Positions 15,147 through 24,762 are shown, numbered from the stretch's first letter. The stretch: 64,000 nt of DNA from Mycobacterium dioxanotrophicus (GCF_002157835.1 NZ_CP020809.1:2790001-2854000), one strand, 5' to 3'. A program made the numbers and translations. Notes: generated by a model not told the origin, from the sequence alone.

Positions 15147-15984
15147 TCCGTCCGTCTCTCGGCCGGTTCTGGGCACCGCTTTACTGGCTGAGCTGATTGT
15201 GGCGGCCGCAGTACTGTGGCCTGCTGCCGCGCCCGCTCAATCTCCGCCACCCGCGCCGTCGGCCCTGCCCGCTGTCGGCGTCGTCCCCGCCGTCAGTGCC
15301 CCGGATCCCGTGACGGCGGTGGTCCTGCCCGACGGCCGCACCGCACAGTTGCTCGGGTTGGGCGGTGAACGCACCGCGGCTCTGCTGGGCCGCCTCGACA
15401 CCGAGCTCGGTACCGCCGCGACAGTGGTCACCGGCTTCTGGGGACCCGATTGGCCCCACGAGATCAACCTCGTCGTCGCCGGATCAGACGACCAATTCCG
15501 TGTGCTGGCCGGCGGGGCAGAGGACATCGCCGCGACCACCACCGCACAGCGCATCATGTTCGCCCCGGGCGCTGCCGACATGAGCCGGCCGGCGCTGCGA
15601 ATCGTGCTGCGCCACGAGCTGTTCCATTACGCGTCGAGGGCACGTACCGCGCCCGACGCCCCCCGCTGGCTCACCGAAGGCGTCGCCGACTACGTCGGGC
15701 GCCCGGCCGAACCGCTCCCGGGCCCGACCCGCGCCGCCGAACTGGCCCAGTTGCCCAGCGACGCCGACCTGGACTCGATCGGTGCCGCGAGATCGCTCGC
15801 CTACGACCGGGCCTGGTGGTTCAGCCGTTACGTGGCCGACCGATACGGCCCGCGTGCACTGCGGGATCTCTATCTGCGGGCCTGCGGATTCGGGCATCCC
15901 GATGTCGCCACCGCGGTGCACGACGTACTGGGGATCGATCTTGATCGGGTACTCGCCGGTTGGCGGCAGTGGCTCAGCCGCTAG
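15115..15984 (+). CDS. Exported gluzincin-like metalloprotease (peptidase MA-like, Rv2189c type)
   Basis: 289 aa from an ATG that overlaps the end of ripC by 32 bases. Residues 1-42 form a signal peptide ending in AAAPAQ. HELFH at 167-171 is an HExxH zinc site, and WLTEG with Glu188 supplies the third ligand seventeen residues later, the pattern of peptidase MA-like proteins. This suggests a secreted or surface zinc protease, with substrate unknown. The start is uncertain: few alternatives exist between the ripC stop and the signal helix. Operon position after ripC hints at an envelope role. Confidence 0.65.
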   Translation: MRRSTTSVGTDPSVSRPVLGTALLAELIVAAAVLWPAAAPAQSPPPAPSALPAVGVVPAVSAPDPVTAVVLPDGRTAQLLGLGGERTAALLGRLDTELGTAATVVTGFWGPDWPHEINLVVAGSDDQFRVLAGGAEDIAATTTAQRIMFAPGAADMSRPALRIVLRHELFHYASRARTAPDAPRWLTEGVADYVGRPAEPLPGPTRAAELAQLPSDADLDSIGAARSLAYDRAWWFSRYVADRYGPRALRDLYLRACGFGHPDVATAVHDVLGIDLDRVLAGWRQWLSR

Positions 15985-16038
15985 ACCTGACTGTGCTCCT
16001 CGCGTGCGCGCGACCTGGTTGTGCTCCTCGCGTGCGCG
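15984..16038. repeat. 28-bp direct duplication before pimB'
   Basis: Two adjacent copies beginning GACCTG and ending TGTGCTCCTCGCGTGCGCG (15984-16010 and 16012-16038), differing at two bases. The first copy starts at the last base of the upstream stop codon. The core CTCGCGTGCGC appears again near 52790. Confidence 0.8.
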
Positions 16039-16070
16039 GCCTGAACGCCGATGTGTAAGGTGAGGGCACA

Positions 16071-17210
16071 ATGACGCGGGTTCTGTTGGTCACCAACGAT
16101 TTTCCGCCGCGGCGTGGGGGCATCCAGTCATATCTCGAGGCGTTCGTCGGGCAGTTGACGAGCTCGGGTGAGCACCGGCTGACGGTCTATGCGCCGAAAT
16201 GGAAAGGCGCCGAGGCCTATGACGAGACCGCCGCGGCCGCTTACCAGGTGGTGCGGCACCCGACCACGCTGATGATCCCGGAGCCGACGGTCGCGACCCG
16301 GATGTGCCGGCTCATCGGTGAACACGACATCGACACGGTCTGGTTCGGTGCGGCGGCACCGCTGGCCCTGTTGGGACCGCTGGCGCGGCGGGCCGGAGCC
16401 AGCCGGGTGGTCGCAAGCACCCACGGGCACGAGGTGGGCTGGTCGATGCTGCCGGTGGCCCGCAGCGCGTTGCGCCGCATCGGCGACGACGCCGACGTCG
16501 TGACGTTCGTCAGCCACTACACCCGGGGGCGGTTCGCCTCAGCGTTCGGACCCCGTGCCGCCCTCGAACACCTGCCGCCAGGCGTGGACACCGACCGGTT
16601 CCAGCCCGACCAGGCCGCCCGCGCCGAGATGCGCAAGCGATACGGCCTGGGCGGCAGCCCGGTGGTGGTGTGCCTGTCGCGGCTGGTGCCGCGCAAGGGG
16701 CAGGACATGCTGATCCGGGCGCTGCCGGCGATCCGGCGGCGAGTGCCCGGCACCATTCTGGTCGTCGTCGGCGGTGGGCCGTATCTCGACAAGCTCAAGC
16801 AACTGGCACACGAGTGCGGCGTTGCCGAGCATGTGGTGTTCACCGGCGGGGTGCCGAGCGACGAACTGCCCGCCCACCACGCCATGGCGGACGTGTTCGC
16901 GATGCCGTGCCGCACGCGGGGCGCCGGATTGGATGTCGAGGGCCTCGGCATCGTCTACCTGGAGGCCTCGGCCAGTGGTGTGCCGGTGGTCGCCGGAACC
17001 TCCGGCGGGGCACCGGAAACCGTGCTCGACGGGGAGACCGGCACCGTCGTCGACGGCACCGACGTCACCGCGATCGTGACCGCTGTCGGTGACCTGCTCG
17101 ACGATCCGGGACGGGCCGCCGCCATGGGCGTCGCGGGCAGGCACTGGGCGGTGGACAACTGGCAGTGGCGGGCCAAGGGCGCCCGCCTCGCCGAGTTGCT
17201 TTCCGGCTGA
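16071..17210 (+). CDS. pimB: GDP-mannose-dependent mannosyltransferase PimB'
   Basis: 379 aa GT-B (GT4) enzyme adding the second mannose to phosphatidylinositol mono-mannoside on the cytoplasmic face, an early step to PIMs, LM and LAM. The N-terminal domain begins VLLVTNDFPPRRGGIQSYLE, typical of the family; the C-terminal nucleotide domain has SRLVPRKGQDMLI and the EGLGIVYLEA motif with both conserved Glu. Matches Rv2188c. AAGGTGAGG lies just before the ATG, and a TANNNT box (TAAGGT, 16056-16061) is so close that a very short leader is also possible. Convergent with fadD15. Confidence 0.92.
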   Translation: MTRVLLVTNDFPPRRGGIQSYLEAFVGQLTSSGEHRLTVYAPKWKGAEAYDETAAAAYQVVRHPTTLMIPEPTVATRMCRLIGEHDIDTVWFGAAAPLALLGPLARRAGASRVVASTHGHEVGWSMLPVARSALRRIGDDADVVTFVSHYTRGRFASAFGPRAALEHLPPGVDTDRFQPDQAARAEMRKRYGLGGSPVVVCLSRLVPRKGQDMLIRALPAIRRRVPGTILVVVGGGPYLDKLKQLAHECGVAEHVVFTGGVPSDELPAHHAMADVFAMPCRTRGAGLDVEGLGIVYLEASASGVPVVAGTSGGAPETVLDGETGTVVDGTDVTAIVTAVGDLLDDPGRAAAMGVAGRHWAVDNWQWRAKGARLAELLSG

Positions 17211-17231
17211 GCCGATTACGGCTCGCGGCGC

Positions 17232-19028
17232 TCAGCCGTAGAGCGCCGCGATGTCGTCGGCGAACTTCTCCGCGACGACCTTGCGCTTGACCTTCAGCGT
17301 CGGCGTCAACTCGCCGGTCTCCTCGGTGAAGTCCACCGGCAGGATGCGGAACTTGCGGATCGCCTCGGCCTTGGACACCGCCTCGTCGGCCTCCTTGACC
17401 GCCAAGTCGATCTCGGAAACCAGATCCGGATCGTTGGCCAGGTCGGCCACGGTGGCCGCGGCGTCCTTGCCGTTGCGCTGCTTCCAGCCCTCGAACGCCT
17501 CCGGGTCGATGGTGATCAGCGCGGCGATGAAAGGCTGCTGGTCGCCGACGCACATGGCCTGGCTGATCAGCGGGTGCGCCCGCAGGCGGTCTTCCAGGAT
17601 GGCGGGGGCGACGTTCTTGCCGCCCGCGGTGACGATGATTTCCTTCTTGCGGCCCACGATGGTCAGGAAGCCGTCGTCGTCGATGGCGCCGAGGTCACCC
17701 GTGTGGAACCAGCCGTCTTCGATGGCCTCGGCCGTGGCCTGCTCGTTGTGCCAGTAGCCGTTGAACACCACGCCGCCCTTGACCAGCAGCTCACCGTCGT
17801 CGGCGAGGCGCATGCTGTTGCCGGGCAACAACTTTCCGACCGAGCCGACCTTGAGCGCACCGACCTGGTTGACGGTGATGGCCGCGCTGGTCTCGGTCAG
17901 CCCGTAGCCCTCGTAGATGGTCAGGCCGACGCCGCGGTAGAAGTGCCCGAGCCGCGCGCCCAGCGGTGCGCCGCCGGAGATCGACGCGCGGCAGTCTCCG
18001 CCGAGCGCCGCGCGCAGCTTGCCGTACACCAGCTTGTCGAACAGGCCGTGCTTGAGCTTGAGCAGCAGGCTCGGGCCACCCTGGTCCAGCACCTGGCTGT
18101 ATTCGATCGCCGTGGCCACGGCCTGGTCGAAGATCCAGCCTTTGCCGTCGTTGCGGGCATTCTGCTCGGCGGTGTTGTACACCTTCTCGAACACCCGGGG
18201 CACCGACACCACCAGCGTGGGCTTGAACACCCCGAACATCGGGACCAGGTTCTTGATGTCGCTGCTGAAGCCGAGCGCCACCTTGTTGGTGAAGGCGGCC
18301 ACGGTGATCGCCCGCGACAGCACGTGGGCCAGCGGCAGGAACACCAGCATCCGCTGGCCCTTGGTCAAGAGGTCCGGGAACGCGGCTTTGGCGCCGTGGA
18401 TCTCCGAGAGCAGATTGGCGTGGGTGAGCTGGCAGCCCTTGGGCAGGCCCGTGGTGCCCGAGGTGTAGATCAGGGTGGCCGGATCCGAGGACTTCACCGC
18501 GGCCAACCGGGTTTGCAGCTCGGCGGGGTCGGTCGCCGCGCCCGCCTCGGCCAGAGCGTCCAGTGCGGCCGGGCCGGTGCCGTCGATCCGCAGTACCTTG
18601 CGCACGGTGGGCAGCTGATCGCGCAGCTGCTCGACCCGTTCGGCGTGGGCATCGGTCTCGGCGACCACCAGCACGGCCGAGGAGTTGTCGAGTACGTGGC
18701 GGATCTGCTCGGGCGCCGAGGTCTCGTAGATCGGCACCGTGACCGCGCCGACCGACAAGATGGCGAAATCGACGATCGGCCATTCGTAGCGGGTGGCCGA
18801 CAGGATCGCGACCCGGTCGCCGGGCTGTACCCCTTCGGCGATCAAACCCAAAGCGGTGAGGCGGATCTGTGCGGCAACCTGCGCGCAGGTGACGTCGGTC
18901 CAGGCGCCGTTGACGAGCCGCTGGAAGATGACGTGGTGGGGATCCTCGCGCTCATGGGTGTATACGGCGTCGACAACCGTGTCGTGTTCGCCGATCTGAA
19001 ACGTTGCCGGAACGCTGTACTCACGCAC
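17232..19028 (-). CDS. fadD15: Long-chain fatty-acid-CoA ligase FadD15
   Basis: 598 aa adenylate-forming enzyme. The P-loop [15 protein letters not shown], the mid-domain EGYGLTETS and the hinge [11 protein letters not shown]...GWFHTGDLG give a full acyl-CoA synthetase, and the C-terminal lysine region ends [12 protein letters not shown]. It would activate long-chain fatty acids with ATP and CoA. Homologue of Rv2187. GTG start with AAGGGG nine bases upstream. Convergent with pimB' (21-bp gap) and divergent from the SRPBCC/ATPase/acyltransferase run that follows, which suggests a shared lipid theme. Confidence 0.92.
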   Translation of the reverse strand: MREYSVPATFQIGEHDTVVDAVYTHEREDPHHVIFQRLVNGAWTDVTCAQVAAQIRLTALGLIAEGVQPGDRVAILSATRYEWPIVDFAILSVGAVTVPIYETSAPEQIRHVLDNSSAVLVVAETDAHAERVEQLRDQLPTVRKVLRIDGTGPAALDALAEAGAATDPAELQTRLAAVKSSDPATLIYTSGTTGLPKGCQLTHANLLSEIHGAKAAFPDLLTKGQRMLVFLPLAHVLSRAITVAAFTNKVALGFSSDIKNLVPMFGVFKPTLVVSVPRVFEKVYNTAEQNARNDGKGWIFDQAVATAIEYSQVLDQGGPSLLLKLKHGLFDKLVYGKLRAALGGDCRASISGGAPLGARLGHFYRGVGLTIYEGYGLTETSAAITVNQVGALKVGSVGKLLPGNSMRLADDGELLVKGGVVFNGYWHNEQATAEAIEDGWFHTGDLGAIDDDGFLTIVGRKKEIIVTAGGKNVAPAILEDRLRAHPLISQAMCVGDQQPFIAALITIDPEAFEGWKQRNGKDAAATVADLANDPDLVSEIDLAVKEADEAVSKAEAIRKFRILPVDFTEETGELTPTLKVKRKVVAEKFADDIAALYG

Positions 19029-19127
19029 GATCTTGGGCCCCTTAGTCGCCGGTGGCAGAACTTCCGCGCGACAAGCCTAGTCGGCCCCGTCGATCACCCG
19101 GCAGCGCATATGTGAAGCTAGGTGCTC

Positions 19128-19517
19128 ATGAACAGCGTCCAGATCGCGGATGAGACCTTCGTCTGCGCAGATCCCGCCGACGTCGGGCGTGCCGTTGCCG
19201 ATTCCGCCAACTGGCGGCGCTGGTGGCCGGACCTGCGGCTCACAGTCATCGAGGACCGGGCCGAGAAGGGGCAGCGCTGGACCGTTGCCGGCGCCTTGAC
19301 CGGCACCATGGAGGTCTGGCTCGAAGAAGTGCTCGACGGGGTGATCCTGCATTACTTCCTGCACGCCGAACCCGCAGGTGCCGCGGCATGGGAACTGGCC
19401 AAGATGGATCTGGCCAAACTGAATCACCAGCGCCGCGTGGCGGGGAAGGTGATGTCGTTCGAGATCAAGCAGCGGCTGGAGGCATCCCGACCGGTCGGGG
19501 TTTCCCGCCTGGTCTGA
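19128..19517 (+). CDS. SRPBCC-fold conserved protein (Rv2186c type)
   Basis: 129 aa from the ATG at 19128. The N-terminal pattern (ADPADVGRAVADSANWRRWWPDLRL) is that of START/polyketide-cyclase-like lipid-binding folds: an N-terminal strand, then two short helices with conserved Trp. No catalytic residue is evident, so a small hydrophobic ligand is the best guess. It is followed 82 bases later by another SRPBCC protein. A GTG at 19122 is an alternative start. Length equals Rv2186c as I recall it. Confidence 0.7.
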   Translation: MNSVQIADETFVCADPADVGRAVADSANWRRWWPDLRLTVIEDRAEKGQRWTVAGALTGTMEVWLEEVLDGVILHYFLHAEPAGAAAWELAKMDLAKLNHQRRVAGKVMSFEIKQRLEASRPVGVSRLV

Positions 19518-19599
19518 CAATGCGCCGCAGGCGATGCGGGAGAGTAGATTTTTCCGCGAAGGCGGTGGCAACGCCGCGTGGTGGGGAGAAGGGCGTGCA

Positions 19600-20037
19600 G
19601 TGGCCGACAAGACGGCGCAGACCATCTATATCGAGGCCGATCCGTCGACGGTGATGGATGTCATCGCCGATATCGGCTCTTATCCGGAGTGGGTGGCCGA
19701 GTACAAGGAGACCGAGGTACTCGACGTCGACGAAAACGGCCTGCCGAAAAAGGCCCGGCTGGTTCTCGACGCGGCGGTGCTCAAGGACACCATGGTGTTG
19801 TCCTACGTATGGCCCGCTGACCGCACGTCGGTCAGCTGGACGTTGGAGTCGAGCTCGTTGCTGCGTGCGCTGGAGGGCACATATCGCCTGGCGCCCAAGG
19901 GATCCGGCACGGACGTCACCTACGAACTGTCTGTCGACCTGATGATCCCGATGATCGGGTTGCTCAAGCGGAAGGCGGAAAGGCGGCTCACCGACACCGC
20001 GCTCAAAGACCTCAAGAAGCGAGTCGAGGTGCACTGA
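19600..20037 (+). CDS. SRPBCC/COQ10-like lipid-binding protein (TB16.3, Rv2185c type)
   Basis: 145 aa. GTG at 19600 preceded by GGGAGAAGGG. The sequence runs from an N-terminal strand (TIYIEADPSTVMDVIADIGSYPEWV) through a seven-stranded sheet to a long C-terminal helix (residues about 115-145), the START-like polyketide-cyclase/COQ10 pattern. These bind hydrophobic ligands such as polyprenyl or acyl chains. The tail RLTDTALKDLKKRVEVH is typical of the mycobacterial member. The stop is one base from the CTG that appears to start the ATPase gene, so the two are likely coupled. Confidence 0.8.
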   Translation: MADKTAQTIYIEADPSTVMDVIADIGSYPEWVAEYKETEVLDVDENGLPKKARLVLDAAVLKDTMVLSYVWPADRTSVSWTLESSSLLRALEGTYRLAPKGSGTDVTYELSVDLMIPMIGLLKRKAERRLTDTALKDLKKRVEVH

Positions 20038-20038
20038 C

Positions 20039-21280
20039 CTGAGCGGTGATGGTGCGCGGATCAGCCTGTTCGTCGGCAAGGGCGGGGTGGGCAAGTCGAC
20101 GCTGGCAGCCGCGACCGCGGTACGTGACGCCCGAGCCGGGCTGCGGGTGCTCATCGTCTCCACCGACCAGGCGCATTCGACGGGTGATGTCCTCGGCACT
20201 GTGCTGACCGCGACCGGGCAGCGGGCGCCCACCAGGGTCCTGGCCGACGACGCCGATGTCGGGGGCGGTTTTCTCGATGCCCTGGCGCTGGACACGCTGG
20301 CCCTGCTGGAGGCCCGCTGGGTCGAGGTGGTCACGCCGCTGTCCGAGCGGTTCAGTGAATCGGATCTGGGAAACGTTGCGCCGGAGGAACTTTCGGCGTT
20401 ACCGGGAATTCAGGAAGTGCTCGGCCTGCACGAGGTGGGTGAGCTCGCCGCATCGGGTCGGTGGGACCACGTCGTGGTGGACTGCGCCTCGACCGCCGAC
20501 GCGTTGCGGATGCTCACTCTGCCTGCCACGTTCGGGCTGTACCTGGAACGGGCCTGGCCCCGGCATCGCCGGTTGTCGGGCGGCGCCGAGAACGCGGCCA
20601 TCGTGGCATTGCTCGAGCGCATCGATGCCGGCGTCTCGCGGCTGAGCTCCCTGCTCACCGACGGCGAGCACGTGAGCGCCCATCTGGTGCTCACGGCCGA
20701 GCGTGTGGTGGCTGCCGAGGCAATCCGTACGCTGGGTTCGCTGGCGTTGATGGGCGTAGGTGTGGCCGAACTGATCGTCAATCAGGTTTTGGTGCAGGAT
20801 GATTCGTTCGAGTATTCGAACCTTCCCGCGCATCCTGCGTTCGACTGGTACTCCGAACGGATCGCCGAGCAGCGAAACGTGCTGGACCAACTGGCCGGCT
20901 CCATCGGTGATGTGCAGTTGGTGATGGTGCCGCACCTGGCCGGGGAACCGATCGGGCCCAAGGCGCTGGGGGAGCTGCTCGAGTGCGCGCGCCGCCGCGA
21001 CGGGACGCCACCGCCGGGGCCGTTGCGTCCGGTCGTGGACCGGGAATCGGGGTCTGGCCTCGAGGCGGTCTACCGGTTGCGGCTAGAGTTGCCGCAGGTC
21101 GACTCATCCGCGCTGACGCTTGGCCGGGTCGGCGACGACTTGGTCATCGGTGTTTCAGGTGTGCGACGCCGGGTTCGGTTGGCGTCCGTGCTGCGGCGAT
21201 GCATCGTCACGGACGCCCAGTTACGAGGCAGTGAGCTGACGGTGCGTTTTCGACCGGATCCGGAGGTATGGCCGGCATGA
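20039..21280 (+). CDS. GET3/ArsA-like P-loop ATPase with C-terminal HSP20-like domain, apparent CTG start
   Basis: 413 aa if read from CTG at 20039. The deviant Walker A GKGGVGKST lies at residues 13-21; the first ATG/GTG/TTG in frame (GTG 20087) falls inside it, and back to the upstream stop at 19952 there is no other ATG, GTG or TTG. A GAGGTG at 20026-20031 sits seven bases before the CTG. Further motifs are STDQAHS (switch I-like) and VVVDCASTADALRMLTLP, equivalent to DTAPTGHTLRLL of GET3/ArsA. The C-terminus (about 340-405) resembles the ArsA HSP20-like domain (RRRVRLASVLRRC...LRGSELTVRF). Role unknown; lipid or membrane-protein handling is inferred from neighbours. Rv2184c type. Confidence 0.8.
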   Translation: MSGDGARISLFVGKGGVGKSTLAAATAVRDARAGLRVLIVSTDQAHSTGDVLGTVLTATGQRAPTRVLADDADVGGGFLDALALDTLALLEARWVEVVTPLSERFSESDLGNVAPEELSALPGIQEVLGLHEVGELAASGRWDHVVVDCASTADALRMLTLPATFGLYLERAWPRHRRLSGGAENAAIVALLERIDAGVSRLSSLLTDGEHVSAHLVLTAERVVAAEAIRTLGSLALMGVGVAELIVNQVLVQDDSFEYSNLPAHPAFDWYSERIAEQRNVLDQLAGSIGDVQLVMVPHLAGEPIGPKALGELLECARRRDGTPPPGPLRPVVDRESGSGLEAVYRLRLELPQVDSSALTLGRVGDDLVIGVSGVRRRVRLASVLRRCIVTDAQLRGSELTVRFRPDPEVWPA

Positions 21281-21657
21281 GTGGGTCTCATCCCGACCTG
21301 GGCCCGGAACTACGGGAGTTGGCACAGGCGATCCTCGACCGGCTCGACCCTGCCGTACGGCTCGCGGCGGCCGGTTTGGCGGCAAGCGCGGCCGGGGCTC
21401 CGGGCAAATGCCAGCAGGTGTGGTGCCCGGTGTGCGCGCTGGCAGCGCTGATCAACGGTGAGCAGCATCCGCTGCTCGGGGTGATCGCCGAGCACAGTGT
21501 CGCGCTGCTGACGGTGATCCGCGCGGTGCTCGACAACGATGCGCATGCCCCCGAAACTCCTGGGCCTGACGGGGGACCGGATTCTCCGTCGCCCGACGAT
21601 TCACCACCCGCAGGGCCCGGCCGCTACCAGCACATTCCCGTCACCGTCGAGGAATGA
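21277..21657 (+). CDS. Small conserved Cys-motif protein (Rv2183c type)
   Basis: 126 aa. The ATG at 21277 overlaps the ATPase stop by ATGA and has GGAGG ten bases upstream; the ATG at 21268 would be one base from that site, so is rejected. The N-terminal half is helical (ELRELAQAILDRLDPAVRLAA) and carries CQQVWCPVC (about 45-53), a possible metal-binding CxxxxCxxC. The C-terminal third is Pro/Asp-rich and probably disordered. No enzymatic motif. Tight coupling to the GET3-like ATPase suggests a functional partner. Confidence 0.7.
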   Translation: MSGSHPDLGPELRELAQAILDRLDPAVRLAAAGLAASAAGAPGKCQQVWCPVCALAALINGEQHPLLGVIAEHSVALLTVIRAVLDNDAHAPETPGPDGGPDSPSPDDSPPAGPGRYQHIPVTVEE

Positions 21658-21743
21658 GACCGCTCCCGTAGACGGGCGGTCAAGTGGTAGCCGCCACAAC
21701 CCCTGAGTACAGTTGTCCCAGAGCATTCCGATGGGGAGGGTCC

Positions 21744-22472
21744 ATGTGGTACTGGCTTTTCAAGTTCATCTTCATGGGACCCTTGCTGTCCTTGCTCGGC
21801 CGGCCGAAAGTCACTGGGCTTGAGCATGTTCCGGCGTCCGGTGCGGTGATCTTGGCCAGTAACCATCTGGCGGTGGCAGACAGTTTCTATCTGCCACTGG
21901 TGGTGAGCCGCCGGATCACCTTCCTGGCCAAGGCCGAGTACTTCACCGGAACCGGGATCAAGGGCCGGTTGACCCGGTGGTTCTACACGGTGGCCGGACA
22001 GGTCCCGATCGACCGGACCGACGCCGATTCGGCGCAGAGCGCATTGAGCACCGCCGAGCGCATCCTCAGCGAGGGCAAGCTGCTCGGGATGTACCCCGAA
22101 GGCACCCGCTCCCCGGACGGCCGGCTCTACAAGGGCAAGACGGGCCTGGCCCGGCTGGCTCTGCAGACCGGCGTTCCGGTGATTCCGGTCGCGATGGTCG
22201 GAACCAATGTGGTGAACCCGCCCGGAAGCAAGATGTGGAAGTTCGGCCGCGTCGAGGTGCGGTTCGGCAAGCCGATGGATTTCAGTCGTTTTGACGGTCT
22301 GGCCGGCAACCGCTTCATCGAGCGTGCGGTGATCGACGAGGTGATGTACGAGCTGATGGGCCTGTCCGGCCAGGAGTACGTCGACCTCTACGCCGCGGAC
22401 GTGAAGAGCAACCCCGCCAGCGCTGGGGCGGGGAATCCCGCGGCGCGCCTTCCGCAGGCGGCCGCCGGCTGA
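21744..22472 (+). CDS. 1-acyl-glycerol-3-phosphate acyltransferase (PlsC family)
   Basis: 242 aa. Start at ATG 21744 with GGGGAGGG just upstream, placing a membrane-associated segment (MWYWLFKFIFMGPLLSLLG) at the N-terminus. Acyltransferase blocks are NHLAVAD (HX4D), GQVPIDR, PEGTRSPDG and VIPVAMVG in order, so the enzyme should acylate the sn-2 position of lysophosphatidate or a related acceptor. Homologue of Rv2182c. The stop codon lies inside the first of three 26-bp repeats that form the terminator region. Confidence 0.88.
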   Translation: MWYWLFKFIFMGPLLSLLGRPKVTGLEHVPASGAVILASNHLAVADSFYLPLVVSRRITFLAKAEYFTGTGIKGRLTRWFYTVAGQVPIDRTDADSAQSALSTAERILSEGKLLGMYPEGTRSPDGRLYKGKTGLARLALQTGVPVIPVAMVGTNVVNPPGSKMWKFGRVEVRFGKPMDFSRFDGLAGNRFIERAVIDEVMYELMGLSGQEYVDLYAADVKSNPASAGAGNPAARLPQAAAG

Positions 22473-22534
22473 GCCGGCAGTTCAACTCCGCCGGCTGAGC
22501 CGGCAGTTCAACTCCAGCCGGCTGAGCCGGTTTT
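22464..22534 (+). terminator. Tandem 26-bp repeats ending in an intrinsic terminator
   Basis: Units at 22464-22489 and 22490-22515, then a partial copy at 22517-22530, all contain CCGGCTGAGCCGG, which folds as a CCGGC/GCCGG hairpin. Only the last copy is followed by TTTT (22531-22534). The first copy includes the TGA of the acyltransferase gene. The T run overlaps the stop of the convergent GT-C gene. Confidence 0.65.
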
Positions 22535-23828
22535 ATCGGTACGACGCGACCGCAGCCTGGCTGGTCCGGTCGCCGGCATGCGTCGTCGACGTCAGGCCGG
22601 TCACCACGATCACGGCCAGCGCCCACCACACATAGGAGCAGCCGACCAGCTGCCGCCACAGCGATGCGGCGGTCTCGTGGTGCGGTGACATCAGGGTGAT
22701 CGGCGTCCAGATCATCAGCGCCATCCCGGCCACTGTGACCGTGGTCAGCGCGGCGCTACGGCGGCGGTAGGCGGTGACTCCCGTGACCAGCAGCGTCGGC
22801 AGCGTCCACACCCAGTGGTGCGACCACGACACCGGGGAGACGACGAGCCCGAACATCGCCACGCAGATCAACGCCAGCATCGATGACGCGTCGGCCCGCT
22901 CCGGATCGACCACGGCGATACGCAACGCGCGGTGCGCGGCCCACACGGTCAGCGCCAGCACCGCCAGACAGGCCAGCACCCACAGCACGAAGCGGGGTGC
23001 CTCGCTCAGGCCGAGTCGAGCCAGCACACCCGCGATGTTCTGGTTGGTGTTCAGCGTCGCGGTGCCGATCCGGTCGGTGTTGCGGACGGTTTCGGTCCAG
23101 TACTCCACCGAATCCCGAGCAGCCAGGGCGAAGCCGGCGAGTGTCGCGACGACTGTCGAGCCGGCGGTCCACAGCAGGGTCCGGATATCGCGGCGCAACA
23201 GGAAATACAGCAGGAACACGGCTGGGGTGAGCTTGACCGCGATGGCCAGGCCCAGCAGGATGCCGCGCGGCCACGGGGTGCGCCGCGGCACGCAGTCGGC
23301 GATCACCAGTGTCATCAGCACGACGTTGATCTGGCCGAACTCGAAGTTGGACCGGATCGGCTCGAGATAGACCACCGCCGGGGCGACCACAGCGGCTGCC
23401 AGCCAGCAGCGACGCAGCCAGGCCGGTTCGGAGGTCACCGTGGTCTGCGGCCAGACGTTGAGCCGCGTCAGCACCATGACGGTCGAGGCGATCAGCAGCA
23501 CCAGCGTGGTCAGGGTGATCGCGGCGCTGGCGGCAGGCAGGGACAGCCAGGCGAACGGGGCAAACGAGATGGCGGCCAGCGGGGGATAGGTGAACGGCAG
23601 GTCCAGCCCGCCCTGGGTGTGGAAGATGGCACCGTCGGGGTACAGCGGCTTGCCGTCCAGCCAGGCCCGCCCACCCATCCGGTAGACGTCGATGTCGATC
23701 CGGTACGGGGTGTGTCCGAGCAGTTTGTAACCTGCCCAGGCCAGCGCCGCCAAAGTCAGCAGCTGGAAAATTCGCCATGCGATGGTCGGTGCCCAACCAG
23801 CCCAGCCGGGCGCCTTCCGCTTACTCAT
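22533..23828 (-). CDS. GT-C (GT87) alpha-1,2-mannosyltransferase
   Basis: 431 aa polytopic membrane protein with about ten hydrophobic helices. The first periplasmic loop carries [20 protein letters not shown], the Asp-rich catalytic loop of polyprenyl-phosphomannose-dependent GT-C enzymes. By order and family it corresponds to Rv2181, which adds alpha-1,2 mannose branches to lipomannan and lipoarabinomannan outside the membrane. The ATG has GAGGAC upstream. Convergent with the acyltransferase gene and divergent from the membrane protein at 23912. Confidence 0.85.
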   Translation of the reverse strand: MSKRKAPGWAGWAPTIAWRIFQLLTLAALAWAGYKLLGHTPYRIDIDVYRMGGRAWLDGKPLYPDGAIFHTQGGLDLPFTYPPLAAISFAPFAWLSLPAASAAITLTTLVLLIASTVMVLTRLNVWPQTTVTSEPAWLRRCWLAAAVVAPAVVYLEPIRSNFEFGQINVVLMTLVIADCVPRRTPWPRGILLGLAIAVKLTPAVFLLYFLLRRDIRTLLWTAGSTVVATLAGFALAARDSVEYWTETVRNTDRIGTATLNTNQNIAGVLARLGLSEAPRFVLWVLACLAVLALTVWAAHRALRIAVVDPERADASSMLALICVAMFGLVVSPVSWSHHWVWTLPTLLVTGVTAYRRRSAALTTVTVAGMALMIWTPITLMSPHHETAASLWRQLVGCSYVWWALAVIVVTGLTSTTHAGDRTSQAAVASYR

Positions 23829-23911
23829 GTCCTCAACAGACTATCGGTGGCCACCTGGCACAGGTGAATCCACGGCCCCGGCGCGCTCTGCTCGGCGTAA
23901 GTTTTCTCAGC

Positions 23912-24762
23912 GTGCACGTGACCGCCCACCTCTACCTCGTGACCCGCGATCGCCTGCCCTTGCTGTGCTGCCTGGTGGCGTTCATCCTCACGTTCTTCGT
24001 GACCCGGACCGTGGTGCGTTACATCCGTCGGCACGCCAACAGCGACAAGCCGCCCAAGTGGTGGCAGCCCCGCAACATCGGTCACGGCACGCTGCACATT
24101 CACCACATGGTGATCGGAATCATCCTGGTGATGCTCTCCGGGATCACGATGGTGACGCTGTCGGTCAGCGGCGGGGTTCCCGAGTTCGCCGTGGCCTCGA
24201 CATTCTTCGGTATCGGCGCCGCGCTGGTGCTCGACGAGTTCGCGCTGGTCCTTCACCTGTCCGACGTGTACTGGGAGGAGGACGGCCGCACCTCGGTGGA
24301 TGCGGTGTTCGCCGCGGTGGCGGTGGCGGGGTTGTTGATCCTGGGTTTCAATCCGCTGTCGTTTTTCGATATCAATATCTGGCGGGAGGACCAGTCCGTG
24401 TTCGCCCGGACGATCGTGGTGGTGGTCGCGGTGACCACTCTGCTGCTCGCGGTCGTGGTGTTGCTCAAAGGCAAGGTGTGGACCGGATTGGTGGGTATGT
24501 TCATCACCCCGTTGCTGTTCGTCGGGGCTATCAGGCTGTCGCGGCCGCATGCGCCCTGGGCGCGCTGGCGTTACACCACGCGGCCCCGCAAGATGCACCG
24601 CGCCCTGGAGCGTGAGCGCTGGTTGCGCCGACCGGTGGTGCAGGCCAAGCTGTGGGTCCAGGACGTGATCGCCGGGACGCCGAAGTTCCCCGACGACGCT
24701 GCCGTCGACAAGCAGCTTGATCGGGAGATCCACGCCGCGCCGGCACCGGGACAGGTGGCCTG

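Noticed and set aside
17574..19115. 513-codon open frame on the plus strand
   Set aside because: Exactly antisense to fadD15, with low-complexity Arg/Gly/His/Gln composition typical of GC-rich shadow frames.
20087..20089. GTG 20087 as start of the GET3-like ATPase
   Set aside because: It lies inside the Walker A motif and would remove the nucleotide-binding lysine loop's first half.
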